A stretch of 64,000 bases of DNA from JANXUC01 sp964619065. Lineage in GTDB: Bacteria; Acidobacteriota; Terriglobia; Terriglobales; Acidobacteriaceae. Position numbers and translations under genes: made by a program. This document shows positions 26,668 to 35,145 of the stretch, piece after piece (position 1 is the stretch's first letter; each line of letters begins with the position of its first letter). The notes beneath the pieces are model-generated. The model did no database searches, had not been told where the DNA came from, and saw only the letters and a list, made by a program, of their open reading frames with translations. The stretch is from NCBI GenBank assembly GCA_964619065.1, contig CAZUCC010000007.1:1-64000 (forward strand), given 5' to 3'.

Positions 26668-27930
26668 CTATTTCCACTTTCCCAGCGTTCCCATAGCCGC
26701 GAACCTCTCTCGCCAATTAATGCGGCCCGTCATCTGCATCACTACGAACAGCGTCAGAATCGACCCGATGGTGATCGCCAATCCCGTAAATCCTTTGAAG
26801 AAGAATGCATAGGAGAACAACACCAGGTAGAGCAACTGCGCACCGCCCGCCTCGACCGCGGCGAAGCGCATGCCCACCACCAACCGCAGATAGCTCACTA
26901 CCAGGAACACCGAAACAATGGAGCAGATGACGAAGGCCAAATGGATCGAGATGTGATCCACCAGATACGCCAGTAGCAGATGGAACGCAAAGAATGCCGT
27001 CGCCAGGAAAAAGTAGTTCATGGGGTGCAGGTCAATGTCGCGCAACGTGGTGAGGATGAACATCAGAAAGAAAAAGAAAAACAAGGAGACCGGCGCGAAG
27101 AAACTGATCTCTCCCGCGAGCGGGCCGGGCTGCAGCTTCTCCGGCATGGCCATGCCGATTTCAAGTCCGGAAAGCAGGTTCTTGTAGTTCCATGTGAGGT
27201 CCCAGCCCTGCGACGTTTCCCGTTTCTCCGTGGGGGAAAGCGTGTTCTGGGGAAAATCGATGGCCTTGAAGTTCGTGTGCATGGCGAGATTGAAATCCTT
27301 CACTTGAGAAACGCTGTTCTCCGCCGAGTTGGGGGTGAATTTGTAATTCCAGTTGTCCAGCCCTTGCGAGCGGTACGCAAAAGTGAGCACGGCGGACTTT
27401 CCTCCTGCGACAACAGCAGCGGCGGTAGCGTGCCCCGCTCCCGTGCTGATGGCGGTGGGCTTGCCGTCGACGAGCACAGTAAGGTCGTCATAAATGGCTT
27501 GCGCGGCGGGAAAGTCTAGCGTGAAGACGACGTTCTGATCCTGATCGCTGGGGTTGTGGTAAGTGTACAAGCCGGAAAAATTCACTGCGTACGTGCTGTA
27601 CCAGAGCAGTCCTTTTTGTCGATGATCGAGATTCAACGTGACGTCCACTCGCGAACTCTCAAGGGGGAGTCCCACGGCAACCTCTTCCCTAACTTGCCGC
27701 GAGATGGCTTTTCCGTCCTCCACCTTAGTCTCGGTTTTCTCGCGCTCGAAGTAGTAAGTAGCGAAAGGAGGGACCTGGGTCTGCGACGTTCCCCAGTTGC
27801 TCGCCACGGCGCCGGAGAGGCGTCCGTTTTGCGGAGAATAGGTGCGGGAGAAGATCGTTCCACCCAAAATTCCCCAGGCAATGGCGGTGCAGATAAAGAT
27901 GAACGTGATGGCGGCGATACGTTTGATCAT
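26668..27930 (-). CDS. CreD-like inner-membrane protein
   Basis: 420 residues. One N-terminal helix, a periplasmic beta-rich domain of about 250 residues, then five or six C-terminal helices. The C-terminal part has the CreD order: HPMNYFFLATAFFAFHLLLAYLVDH, SYLRLVVG, and ITIGSILTLFVVMQMTGRINW, matching the family's 'GSLLLF...TRRIDW' end. CreD is a member of the CreBC regulon in enterobacteria and its function is unclear; no creBC genes are here. GGAGGAGATC precedes the ATG. The family assignment is moderate because the periplasmic part is divergent. Confidence 0.65.
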   Translation of the reverse strand: MIKRIAAITFIFICTAIAWGILGGTIFSRTYSPQNGRLSGAVASNWGTSQTQVPPFATYYFEREKTETKVEDGKAISRQVREEVAVGLPLESSRVDVTLNLDHRQKGLLWYSTYAVNFSGLYTYHNPSDQDQNVVFTLDFPAAQAIYDDLTVLVDGKPTAISTGAGHATAAAVVAGGKSAVLTFAYRSQGLDNWNYKFTPNSAENSVSQVKDFNLAMHTNFKAIDFPQNTLSPTEKRETSQGWDLTWNYKNLLSGLEIGMAMPEKLQPGPLAGEISFFAPVSLFFFFFLMFILTTLRDIDLHPMNYFFLATAFFAFHLLLAYLVDHISIHLAFVICSIVSVFLVVSYLRLVVGMRFAAVEAGGAQLLYLVLFSYAFFFKGFTGLAITIGSILTLFVVMQMTGRINWRERFAAMGTLGKWK

Positions 27931-28297
27931 GATCTCCTCCGGGTTTCGGGGTCAATTCTCGGCCCGAATTCTTGATTGCGAGTACTTTATAACACAAAGT
28001 CAGTGAAGTGGCTATAGCCCATCTGTGTAGTCTCCACAACTCGTTCAGATGCCGGTAACCGTATTCCAACAACTGCAGATTGCGTTTTCTGCGCCTCAGG
28101 TCCCAGAAATTGTTCCCATTTTTTGGACGCTAAGCGCCGCACTACCTAAAGCCAGATTTATTTCAGCGCCGACGGAACTGCTGCCAGCCAACACCAAGGT
28201 CCGCACTATCGTAAAAGAGCGGCGCTTGAAATAACGTCGGGCTTGCGTCCCGGAGGAATCGAATTTCCGCCTTCACCCGTGCTAAAGTCGGAGTCCC
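27931..28297. other. Divergent intergenic region, nothing assigned
   Basis: About 367 bp between the divergent CreD-like and GNAT genes. It must hold two promoters. I see only a short GGCTATAGCC palindrome and no motif strong enough to name. Confidence 0.35.
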
Positions 28298-29069
28298 ATG
28301 GCTCCCAAGATCCTCTCCGATCAGTCCCTGGCTCGCCGCCTTGAGCGTGCCGAGGCGACTGCTAACGCGTGTTTCGTCGAAGCCCGCGCGCGGCTTGCGC
28401 CAGCGTCCGGCGCACAGTGGATCGAAGTTGCGGGCGCCTATGCCATGTACGACGGCGCACGTTCGCCCTGCACGCAAACCTTCGGTCTCGGCCTATTCCA
28501 AATGCCGACAGTCGCTGACATGGACAAACTTGAAACGTTTTTCAAGGATCTCCGAGCCCCGGTTTTCCATGAAATCAGTCCGCTTGCCGATAAGGCGCTT
28601 CTCCCCATGCTGAGCGAACGAGGATACAGGCCCGTTGAGTTGACCAGCGTGATGTTCCTGCCGTTAGGCGAGCGGGCTCCAGCGGCGGTCGTTCCCAAGG
28701 AACCCTTGCAAGTGCGCGTCGTTAGCCAAAACAACAACGAACAGGAGCGGGATTTGTGGGCGCGGACTTCGGCCGAGGGCTGGCGCGAATCCACCGAAAT
28801 CGCTGACTTGATATTGGGATTGGGGCACATTGCCTCTGCCGCAAAGGGCAACGTGTCATTTCTCGTAGAGTTGCACGGTCAGCCGATTGCCGCGGGTGGA
28901 CTTGCCGTCCACGGCAACGTCGCATTGTTCGCGGGAGCCAGCACCATCCACGAGTGGCGCCGAACCCGGCAGCGCCTCCCAGCGCAACGCCGAACGCCAA
29001 GGATTCCGCATCGCTTACACCCGCATCAAGTGGGGCTTGACGGGCGCGCAAGAGCAGAGCCTGCCCTGA
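28298..29069 (+). pseudogene. GNAT-family acetyltransferase with internal deletion and frameshift
   Basis: The first 220 residues read as a GNAT-like protein (FLVELHGQPIAAGGLAVHGNVALFAGASTI). After TIHEWR, near 28955, the frame changes: the family's C-terminal sequence GSASQRNAERQGFRIAYTRIKW continues in the +1 frame and ends with a TGA at 29067-29069. About 25 residues that usually lie between these blocks, including the acetyl-CoA loop, are missing. In the original frame translation would run on to 29251 as a Pro/Arg/Ala-rich tail without family support. Either the gene is dead or the assembly collapsed here. Confidence 0.7.
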
Positions 29070-29126
29070 GCGCCGAAGGGCGCCTCGCCTGCCCGAGCCG
29101 AGCGCAGCGCATCTCGGCTCCAAAAC

Positions 29127-30092
29127 TCAACCGTTGTTTGTGCGCCATCGATTTACTAAGTCTTCCGCCGCAACAGGCCAGTCAGGAAAATGGAATCGAA
29201 ACCCAGCCCGCAGAAGACGGCCGGGAACAACACGACGGCTCTTTAGGATGAGTTCGGTTTCGGTACGCAAAAACAATGCACCAAACTCGAGCATCCACCG
29301 CGTCGCAGGGAGCCCAACCGGTGCCCCCCAAGCTCGCCGGAGAGCTCTCATGAATTCTCCATTGGGTAGCGGATTGGGCGCCGCAATATTCACCGGGCCT
29401 TCGAACTCTTCGTGAGCCATCAGGTACTCAATACTGCGAAGAAAATCCTCGCCGTGTACCCAGGACACAAATTGTTGCCCCGAGCCAGCGGCACCTCCCA
29501 ATCCAAAGCGCACAAGACGAAGCAGTTCGCCAAATATGCCGCCTCGGCCGGAGCTCATGACCATGGCGCTACGCAGCGCAATCTTGCGGGTCCGCGGTGT
29601 TACGGCGGAGAAGAAAGCCTCTTCCCAACTGGTGGCTACGTCGATACTGAAGCGCCAAGTGCCGGGAGCATTCGCTTCTTTGCCGCCAATCTCTCCAGTC
29701 TCCTCATCCATCGGGCGATCCAGCGCGTGACGATAAATGGTAGCGGTGCTTGCGTTCATCCAGAGACGCGGCGGGTGGACCAACCCTCGGATGGCCTGAC
29801 CGAGCAGACGAGTCGTTTGAACTCTAGAGTCCTTAATGGCGGCGCGATTCGCGGGCGTATAGCGGCAATTCACACTGCGTCCGGCAAGATTGATGAGGAC
29901 ATCCGCGTGTTCCAGATGTGAAGTCCAATCGCCCAAAGTCACTCCATCCCAGTGGACGGCCTCCCAAGGTACAGATTGAGCGCTCCGAGCCAAAGTCACA
30001 ACCTGGTGGCCTTGATGGTGGAAACGGTAAGCGAGAAGATTTCCTATTTGTCCATTACCGCCCGCAAGAACGATGCGGAGGGTTTGACTCAC
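29127..30092 (-). CDS. TIGR01777-family NAD-dependent epimerase (SDR fold)
   Basis: 321 residues. Extended SDR with GGNGQIG at 11-17 for NAD(P), ADVLINLAGRSVNCRYT, and NASTATIYRHALDRPMDE; the C-terminal DUF1731 region has RRAWGAPVGLPATRW and RVVPGRLLRAGFRFHFPDW. The active-site Tyr of YRHA is present. Members include the SulA/YfcH cell-division group; substrate unknown. Its start overlaps the tetR stop by four bases (ATGA), making it the last gene of a three-gene operon. Confidence 0.88.
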   Translation of the reverse strand: MSQTLRIVLAGGNGQIGNLLAYRFHHQGHQVVTLARSAQSVPWEAVHWDGVTLGDWTSHLEHADVLINLAGRSVNCRYTPANRAAIKDSRVQTTRLLGQAIRGLVHPPRLWMNASTATIYRHALDRPMDEETGEIGGKEANAPGTWRFSIDVATSWEEAFFSAVTPRTRKIALRSAMVMSSGRGGIFGELLRLVRFGLGGAAGSGQQFVSWVHGEDFLRSIEYLMAHEEFEGPVNIAAPNPLPNGEFMRALRRAWGAPVGLPATRWMLEFGALFLRTETELILKSRRVVPGRLLRAGFRFHFPDWPVAAEDLVNRWRTNNG

Positions 30093-30796
30093 TGCATCAC
30101 CGCTAAAAGCGTGGATTCTTCGTCACCATAAATCACATCGAGCAGGTCAGTCACCAGTTTCCGCACCGGTCGCAGCAAGGGGAAACCGGAAAACTTAATC
30201 AGGCTGACGACAATCAAGAGACTCTTCTCGAACAGCTGCATGGTCCTCTTTTGCTTGGGAGAACGATCGTAAACCCAGAAAAGAAACAGTCCCATTTGGT
30301 AGAGCCACAACAGGCGCGGCAGATGCACCTTCAGATCATCGGGCACGCGGACCTTCGATCCTTCGAGCGTGCGGGCAAACAGGCTAATGTCCTGATCGCG
30401 AATCGCACGGCCCTCCTTGCTGAAGGGCGATAAAGAATGTTGCGGGTCAATGTGGGTGGAAAGAGCGCTCAACAGTCCTCGATTCGGGGCAAAGTAATGG
30501 AGCTTCACCCGCAACGTCACACGCAAGCGCTCTTCCAGCCCCTTCGCATGTGACTGAGCCTCCTCCACCTGAGGGGCAAGCTCCCTTTGAGCGCGTTCGT
30601 AGAACGCCATCACCAGAGCGTCTTTGGAGTCGAAGTAGTAGTAGGCAGCGCCTAAAGCTACTCCCGCCTCTTTGGCGATGTCTCGCATTGTTGTGCTCCC
30701 GAAGCCGCGTTTGCGAAACAGAACCAACGCGGCTTCCAGGATGCGGGTGCGGGTCTCTTCGGATTTCTTGCCGGTCGTGAGGGGAGGTTTGCTCAT
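30089..30796 (-). CDS. TetR-family transcriptional regulator
   Basis: 235 residues. N-terminal helix-turn-helix: TRTRILEAALVLFRKRGFGSTTMRDIAKEAGVALGAAYYYFDSKDALV is the classic TetR pattern (residues about 13-60). The C-terminal ligand domain is helical with no recognised ligand. It is the middle gene of an operon behind a promoter bracketed by two TGAACnnGTTCA dyads, so autorepression of the membrane protein-tetR-epimerase operon is likely. Confidence 0.9.
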   Translation of the reverse strand: MSKPPLTTGKKSEETRTRILEAALVLFRKRGFGSTTMRDIAKEAGVALGAAYYYFDSKDALVMAFYERAQRELAPQVEEAQSHAKGLEERLRVTLRVKLHYFAPNRGLLSALSTHIDPQHSLSPFSKEGRAIRDQDISLFARTLEGSKVRVPDDLKVHLPRLLWLYQMGLFLFWVYDRSPKQKRTMQLFEKSLLIVVSLIKFSGFPLLRPVRKLVTDLLDVIYGDEESTLLAVMQ

Positions 30797-30799
30797 GAT

Positions 30800-31189
30800 T
30801 TATACCTGAGGTATTGCGTGGGAAACCGGCAAGCCTGAGCTTACGCCTGCGCGCGAACGTTTGCGAATGCGTGAAAAGACAAACAAATTGAAGAAATGCA
30901 TGCATCCCAGAACCATCAGTACCAGGCCGACTTTGTCGCTAACCAGCTCGATCGCCCCACGCAGTGTATTGAGATTTTCCGTCGCCCTAAGAACCAGCGC
31001 GATATATCCGATGTTGATCAGATAGAAACCCACCACGAGCAGATGGTTCACGGAATCGGCGAGCTCAGCATTCCCGTGAAAAGCATCCACTAAAAAGACT
31101 CGCCCATTTTTGTGCAGGGTTCGGGCGACCCAGACGGTAATCGTAAGGCATATGACTAAGTAGCTCAGATAGCAGCCGACAACATACAT
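30800..31189 (-). CDS. Small integral membrane protein, first gene of the tetR operon
   Basis: 129 residues with three hydrophobic helices (about 1-22, 48-66 and 87-107) and a basic C-terminal tail (RIRKRSR). I do not recognise the family. AAAAGGAG precedes the ATG. It ends three bases before tetR. As the first gene under the TetR-controlled promoter it may be the effector: an exporter, a sensor or a lipid-associated protein. The epimerase downstream hints at a lipid or small-molecule process. Confidence 0.7.
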   Translation of the reverse strand: MYVVGCYLSYLVICLTITVWVARTLHKNGRVFLVDAFHGNAELADSVNHLLVVGFYLINIGYIALVLRATENLNTLRGAIELVSDKVGLVLMVLGCMHFFNLFVFSRIRKRSRAGVSSGLPVSHAIPQV

Positions 31190-31212
31190 GATAAGTCTCC
31201 TTTTATAGATAC

Positions 31213-31226
31213 TTGAACATGTTCAA
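31213..31226. promoter_or_regulatory. TetR operator 1 (TTGAACATGTTCAA)
   Basis: Perfect 14-bp palindrome just downstream of the -10 element of the operon promoter (minus strand), where a bound repressor would block initiation. It shares the core TGAACnnGTTCA with operator 2. Confidence 0.75.
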
Positions 31227-31230
31227 ATAC

Positions 31231-31259
31231 ATAATGAGCCCTGAAACTCCCGTTGTCAA
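31231..31259 (-). promoter_or_regulatory. Sigma-70-type promoter of the tetR operon
   Basis: On the minus strand: -35 TTGACA (31254-31259), a 17-bp spacer, and -10 CATTAT (31231-31236). The -35 is consensus; the -10 matches four of six positions. It lies between the two palindromic operators. Confidence 0.65.
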
Positions 31260-31267
31260 GATAAAAA

Positions 31268-31279
31268 TGAACGCGTTCA
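31268..31279. promoter_or_regulatory. TetR operator 2 (TGAACGCGTTCA)
   Basis: Perfect 12-bp palindrome upstream of the -35 element, 54 bp from operator 1 centre to centre. Same half-site TGAAC. Confidence 0.7.
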
Positions 31280-31352
31280 AAATACTTAAGACCACAGATT
31301 CGCAAAAGCGGAAACCCGTATGAAGATGCTTCATAAAAACGCTTCTGGGAGG

Positions 31353-31372
31353 GGCACGGCTTCCGCCGTGCC
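31353..31372. repeat. Dispersed hairpin GGCACGGC-TTCC-GCCGTGCC
   Basis: Perfect 8-bp stem with a 4-base loop. Similar in form to the hairpin at 46555-46575 (GGCACGTC/GACGTGCC). Such GGCAC...GTGCC hairpins are scattered in acidobacterial genomes. It lies in the untranslated leader, supporting the later start of the downstream lipoprotein. Confidence 0.5.
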
Positions 31373-31508
31373 TTTAGACGCAAGAAAGATATTGGCTTTA
31401 GCCGCTGAGGTGGCCTACTTCCCAACACGCCCCGGGCCTTGGTCCCGGCAGTACATGATCGGATTCCACGTACGCACTGACCTCTTTCCTTGGTCGCAGA
31501 AGGCTGTT

Positions 31509-32843
31509 ATGCCTGAAAATCTCTCTATGAGCGTTTTGCGGAGAAATGAAATCGGTATGTTCGTTGTCGTAGCGTTGGTCATAGGATTGTCAGGCTGCGG
31601 TGGCAGCAGCGCTTACAGCGGCAATGGTGGTTCTGGCGGCAGTGGCGGTAGCGGCGGCTCTGGTGGAGGGGGAAACGGAGGAGGCTCAGGCGGTGGCAGC
31701 AGCGCCTGCAGCACCATGGGCATCGGTCAGGGCGCGAGTTTGAATGGGTTCCGCCCCTTTACCAGTGTGAATCCCTGGAATACCGATATCTCAAGTGCAC
31801 CCGTGGATGCGAACTCGACTGCCATCATCAATTTCATTGGCCCGACGATTGGGCTGCATCCCGATTTCGGAGCAGGACAATATCAAGGTTCTAATATCGG
31901 AATTCCTTACGTTGTTGTAAATGGAGCTCAGGGACTCGCGAACGTCACCTTCACGGCGTACGGAAACGAAAGCGATCCAGGACCCATGCCGATCCCAACG
32001 AATGCGCCGATCGAGGGAGATCCGAATCCCGGCACGGGCGACCGGCATGTTCTGGTTCTGGATAGCAGCAATTGCTTCCTCTACGAGCTGGATAGTTCGT
32101 ATCCCAATAACGACGGGAGCTGGAATGCCGACTCGGCTGCCGTGTGGGACCTGACGACGGACGAGCAGCGTCCATGGACGTGGACCTCCGCCGATGCGGC
32201 TGGGTTGCCAATCTTTCCCGGTCTGGTGCGCTACGACGAAGTAGCGGCTGGCAAAATTCAGCACGCCATCCGTTTCACGCTGCAGCACAGCCGGGCGGCA
32301 ATCATTCCGCCGGCTTCGCATTGGGCCGCGAACAGCAGCAATGCGCTGGCTGCGCCCATGGGCATGCGATTGCGTCTGAAGGCCGGGTACGACATCTCGC
32401 AATTTTCCGCCAACATGCAAGTTATTCTGACGGCCATGAAGACCTACGGCCTGATCATGGCCGATAACGGCAGTTCCATGTACATCAGCGGCGTGCCTGA
32501 CAACCGGTGGGACAACAATGATCTGCACAATCTTTCGCAGGTACCGGCATCGGCGTTTGAAGTTCTGCAGATGGCTCCGCTCTACACCCCTGCCACAGTA
32601 CCCCAAGGCGGAGCACCGGGAGTTACGAGCTTCACTGCTACGCCAGGCTCTATAGCTGCGGGGAGCAGCGTCACGCTGGCATGGAATGTAAGTAATGCTA
32701 GTTACGTTATCGTTTCTCCTGGGTTGGGTGCACTCCGAGGGATAAATGCGACCGTCGCTCCGACACAAACCACCACCTACACACTCTATGCCACCAACCA
32801 ATACGGACAGACTACTTCCACGGTGACCGTCAATGTACATTGA
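31509..32843 (+). CDS. Gly-rich lipoprotein with C-terminal Ig-like domain
   Basis: 444 residues. Lipoprotein signal: hydrophobic VVVALVIGL then LSGC, a good lipobox with Cys about 33. A Gly/Ser linker follows (GGSGGSGGS repeats, to residue about 67), then a globular domain with SVNPWNTDIS, GDRHVLVLDSSNCFLYELDSSY and GLIMADNGSSMYISG, repeatedly seen in secreted proteins of soil bacteria. The last 85 residues (SFTATPGSIAAGSSVTLAWN ... TTYTLYATN) form an Ig-like or PKD-like domain. Function unknown. The ATG at 31509 was chosen; longer frames run through a hairpin repeat and lack a signal peptide. Confidence 0.75.
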   Translation: MPENLSMSVLRRNEIGMFVVVALVIGLSGCGGSSAYSGNGGSGGSGGSGGSGGGGNGGGSGGGSSACSTMGIGQGASLNGFRPFTSVNPWNTDISSAPVDANSTAIINFIGPTIGLHPDFGAGQYQGSNIGIPYVVVNGAQGLANVTFTAYGNESDPGPMPIPTNAPIEGDPNPGTGDRHVLVLDSSNCFLYELDSSYPNNDGSWNADSAAVWDLTTDEQRPWTWTSADAAGLPIFPGLVRYDEVAAGKIQHAIRFTLQHSRAAIIPPASHWAANSSNALAAPMGMRLRLKAGYDISQFSANMQVILTAMKTYGLIMADNGSSMYISGVPDNRWDNNDLHNLSQVPASAFEVLQMAPLYTPATVPQGGAPGVTSFTATPGSIAAGSSVTLAWNVSNASYVIVSPGLGALRGINATVAPTQTTTYTLYATNQYGQTTSTVTVNVH

Positions 32844-33236
32844 GTTCTTACGAGCTCTTGCCTAGGTACCCCGCCGGAAAGCAGGCGCGGCGCGGCATTT
32901 GGCCATGCGCAAGAGTATGCAAGAAGTGTGCAGTCGTTAGCACTCAACTTGTACAACCCAACAGTTTATGTTGCAAACAAAGTGGTTTCGCTCGAAGTTT
33001 CATTTTGTTTCTTCGGCTCTGCTCCCCTTCGCATGCAAATAGATTCACCATCAAAAGCCTAATCAATGTGATCCATAAATCGTGTTCACTTTGTAGGTTT
33101 GGTGTGATATCTTCCTCTCCACAACGGAACTGCGCGGCTCGCGTTTGGGACCTTGCCGGACCGTATCCACTTCTCTTACCGTCACCCCAGACGGCGCAGT
33201 AGGTAGAAAAAATATCAACACGTTATTGGAGGAAGT
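32844..33236. other. AT-rich intergenic leader of the multicopper oxidase
   Basis: About 390 bp, richer in A+T than its surroundings. No gene. TGTGATCC...GTTCAC near 33070 is vaguely like a CRP-type site but the spacing is wrong. The ribosome-binding site GGAGG is at 33229. Confidence 0.4.
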
Positions 33237-35069
33237 ATGACGCCGAGAACTTCCACGCCGACTCCGTGCATCCGTTTCCTGGATCACGTGCGGTTAGCAG
33301 CAAGAATCGCACTTGGAATCATGGCCTTCACCCTTGTACAAACCAACCTGGTAGCGCAAACCAACGCAAGTAGCAGTAACCCTTGTCCTCGTTTTGCGGA
33401 AGGCAGCTCTGTCACACAGCCCCCGGAGCTGTTCAGCAGCAATGGAAAGCTGACGGTAAGTCTGTCCTACAACACTGCGATCGGCAGCGATGGCAACCCG
33501 CTGTTTTGCTTCACGACACCCGATGGAAAAGAATCCCCGACTCTTCACGTGCGTCCGGGCGACCGTCTGGTGATCAAAGTGAAAAACAATCTGCCGGTAC
33601 CTACCTCGGCAAATTCTATGCAGATGGCGGTCTCCGGGCCCAATGTATGCGCTGCGACGACGATGAACGCCGCATCGGTCAACATTCATTACCACGGCAC
33701 CAATACCTCGCCGACATGCGGGCAGGATGAGGTCATCAAGACGGTCATCAACTCGGGCGAGACGTTCACCTACAACGTCAAGTTTCCCGCGGATGAGCCC
33801 CCGGGTTTGTATTGGTACCACCCGCACATTCACGGAATCGCGGAAGGCGCAGTGCAGGGCGGCGCATCGGGAGCGATCATCGTTGACGGAATCGAGAGCC
33901 TGCAACCTGCCGTGCTCGGCCTGCCGCAGCGACTTCTGCTAGTGCGGGACCAGCTCACTCCCTGCGGCGACAACTGCACGGATCCCGCGACCCCAGCCTG
34001 GGATGTTTCGCTGAACTACATTCCGGTCATTTTTCCAAACTACACCCCGGCCATTATCCAGATGAAGCCGAAAGAAAAGCAATTCTGGCGCGTGGGTAAC
34101 ATTTCCGCGGATCTCATCCTTGACGTGCAGCTCCAGTACGATGGGGTGCCCCAGCCTCTGCAAATTGTGGCATTGGATGGCGTTCCGATTGGATCCCAGG
34201 ACGGCACGCGGCAGGGAAAGCTGATCACGCAGAATCACATCTTGATTCCGCCGGCCAGCCGAGCGGAGTTCATCATTGTGGGGCCGCCGGCTAAAGTGAA
34301 GCAGGCGATTTTCCTGACGCAGGCCGTCGATACTGGTCCAGATGGAGACAGCGATCCTGCACGGCCGCTCGCCGCAATCAAAGTAAGTGCGAGTGCCCCA
34401 GCAGCCGCCCTGCTTGCCGCAGCACCAGCCAAGGCTGGCCGCGCGTGGCGACAACGTTTCGAGGGTCTGGCTAAGGCACAAGCGACCGCCCAGCGATCAC
34501 TCTATTTCTCCGAAGATAATCCCAATGGCCAGTTTTTCATCACGGTTGAGGGGCAGACACCCACTCTGTTTGATCCCACCCTTCCTCCGGCAATTGTGAC
34601 CACACAAGGGTCGGTCGAGGACTGGACGATTGAAAACCGGGCTTTAGAAAACCACGAATTCCATATGCACCAGATTCACTTCCTGCTGCTCGCGAGAAAC
34701 GGTGTCCCCGTTCCTCCCAAAGAACGGCAGTTCCTGGACATGGTGGACCTCCCCTACTGGACTGGGGAAGGCCCGTATCCGAGCGTCACCGTGCGCATGG
34801 ATTTCCGGGGACCGGATATTGGGGATTTCGTGTATCACTGCCACATCCTCGAACACGAAGACAAGGGAATGATGGCGATCATCCGCGTTCTCCCGGCCTC
34901 CAGTGCGAAAAAAGCTGGCGGGGGCAAGACGGTCGCGTCCCGCAAAGAAACGGCTCCTTCGCTGATGCCGGTTCAAACAACACCTGATGCAAAACCGGCG
35001 CCGGGAGGAATCACCCTCTTGGATCGAAACACCCACGATTCGATGATGGCTGGCATGCACCATCGGTAA
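33237..35069 (+). CDS. Secreted multicopper oxidase
   Basis: 610 residues. A long N-terminal signal (helix about 20-40, ending VAQTNA) and three cupredoxin domains. All copper motifs are intact: HYHGT near 145 and WYHPHIHG near 198 (type 2/3), HMHQIHFLLL near 477 and YHCHILEHEDKGMM near 534 (type 1/3, with a Met axial ligand). Oxidises phenols, metals or cuprous copper with reduction of oxygen to water outside the cytoplasm. A short His/Met-containing tail (DSMMAGMHHR) could bind copper. GGAGGAAGT lies just before the ATG. Shares a bidirectional terminator with the next gene. Confidence 0.92.
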   Translation: MTPRTSTPTPCIRFLDHVRLAARIALGIMAFTLVQTNLVAQTNASSSNPCPRFAEGSSVTQPPELFSSNGKLTVSLSYNTAIGSDGNPLFCFTTPDGKESPTLHVRPGDRLVIKVKNNLPVPTSANSMQMAVSGPNVCAATTMNAASVNIHYHGTNTSPTCGQDEVIKTVINSGETFTYNVKFPADEPPGLYWYHPHIHGIAEGAVQGGASGAIIVDGIESLQPAVLGLPQRLLLVRDQLTPCGDNCTDPATPAWDVSLNYIPVIFPNYTPAIIQMKPKEKQFWRVGNISADLILDVQLQYDGVPQPLQIVALDGVPIGSQDGTRQGKLITQNHILIPPASRAEFIIVGPPAKVKQAIFLTQAVDTGPDGDSDPARPLAAIKVSASAPAAALLAAAPAKAGRAWRQRFEGLAKAQATAQRSLYFSEDNPNGQFFITVEGQTPTLFDPTLPPAIVTTQGSVEDWTIENRALENHEFHMHQIHFLLLARNGVPVPPKERQFLDMVDLPYWTGEGPYPSVTVRMDFRGPDIGDFVYHCHILEHEDKGMMAIIRVLPASSAKKAGGGKTVASRKETAPSLMPVQTTPDAKPAPGGITLLDRNTHDSMMAGMHHR

Positions 35070-35104
35070 GGGAACTTCTAAGGTGTGGAATACGGAGGCA
35101 ACAC

Positions 35105-35134
35105 TGGGTAGTGGTGCAACTGCACCACTACCCA
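35105..35134. terminator. Bidirectional terminator, 14-bp perfect stem
   Basis: TGGGTAGTGGTGCA (35105-35118) and TGCACCACTACCCA (35121-35134), two-base spacer, TTTT after it. It lies between convergent genes. The core GTGGTGCA/TGCACCAC is the same as the ends of the 156-bp palindromic element. Confidence 0.75.
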
Positions 35135-35145
35135 TTTTGTTTCTG

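Noticed and set aside
31791..32840. 349-codon reverse-strand frame across the lipoprotein gene
   Set aside because: Arg-rich shadow of a gene with lipobox, linker and Ig domain.
33060..33100. CRP-like half sites before the multicopper oxidase
   Set aside because: Spacing between TGTGA and TCAC is far from the six bases of a CRP site.
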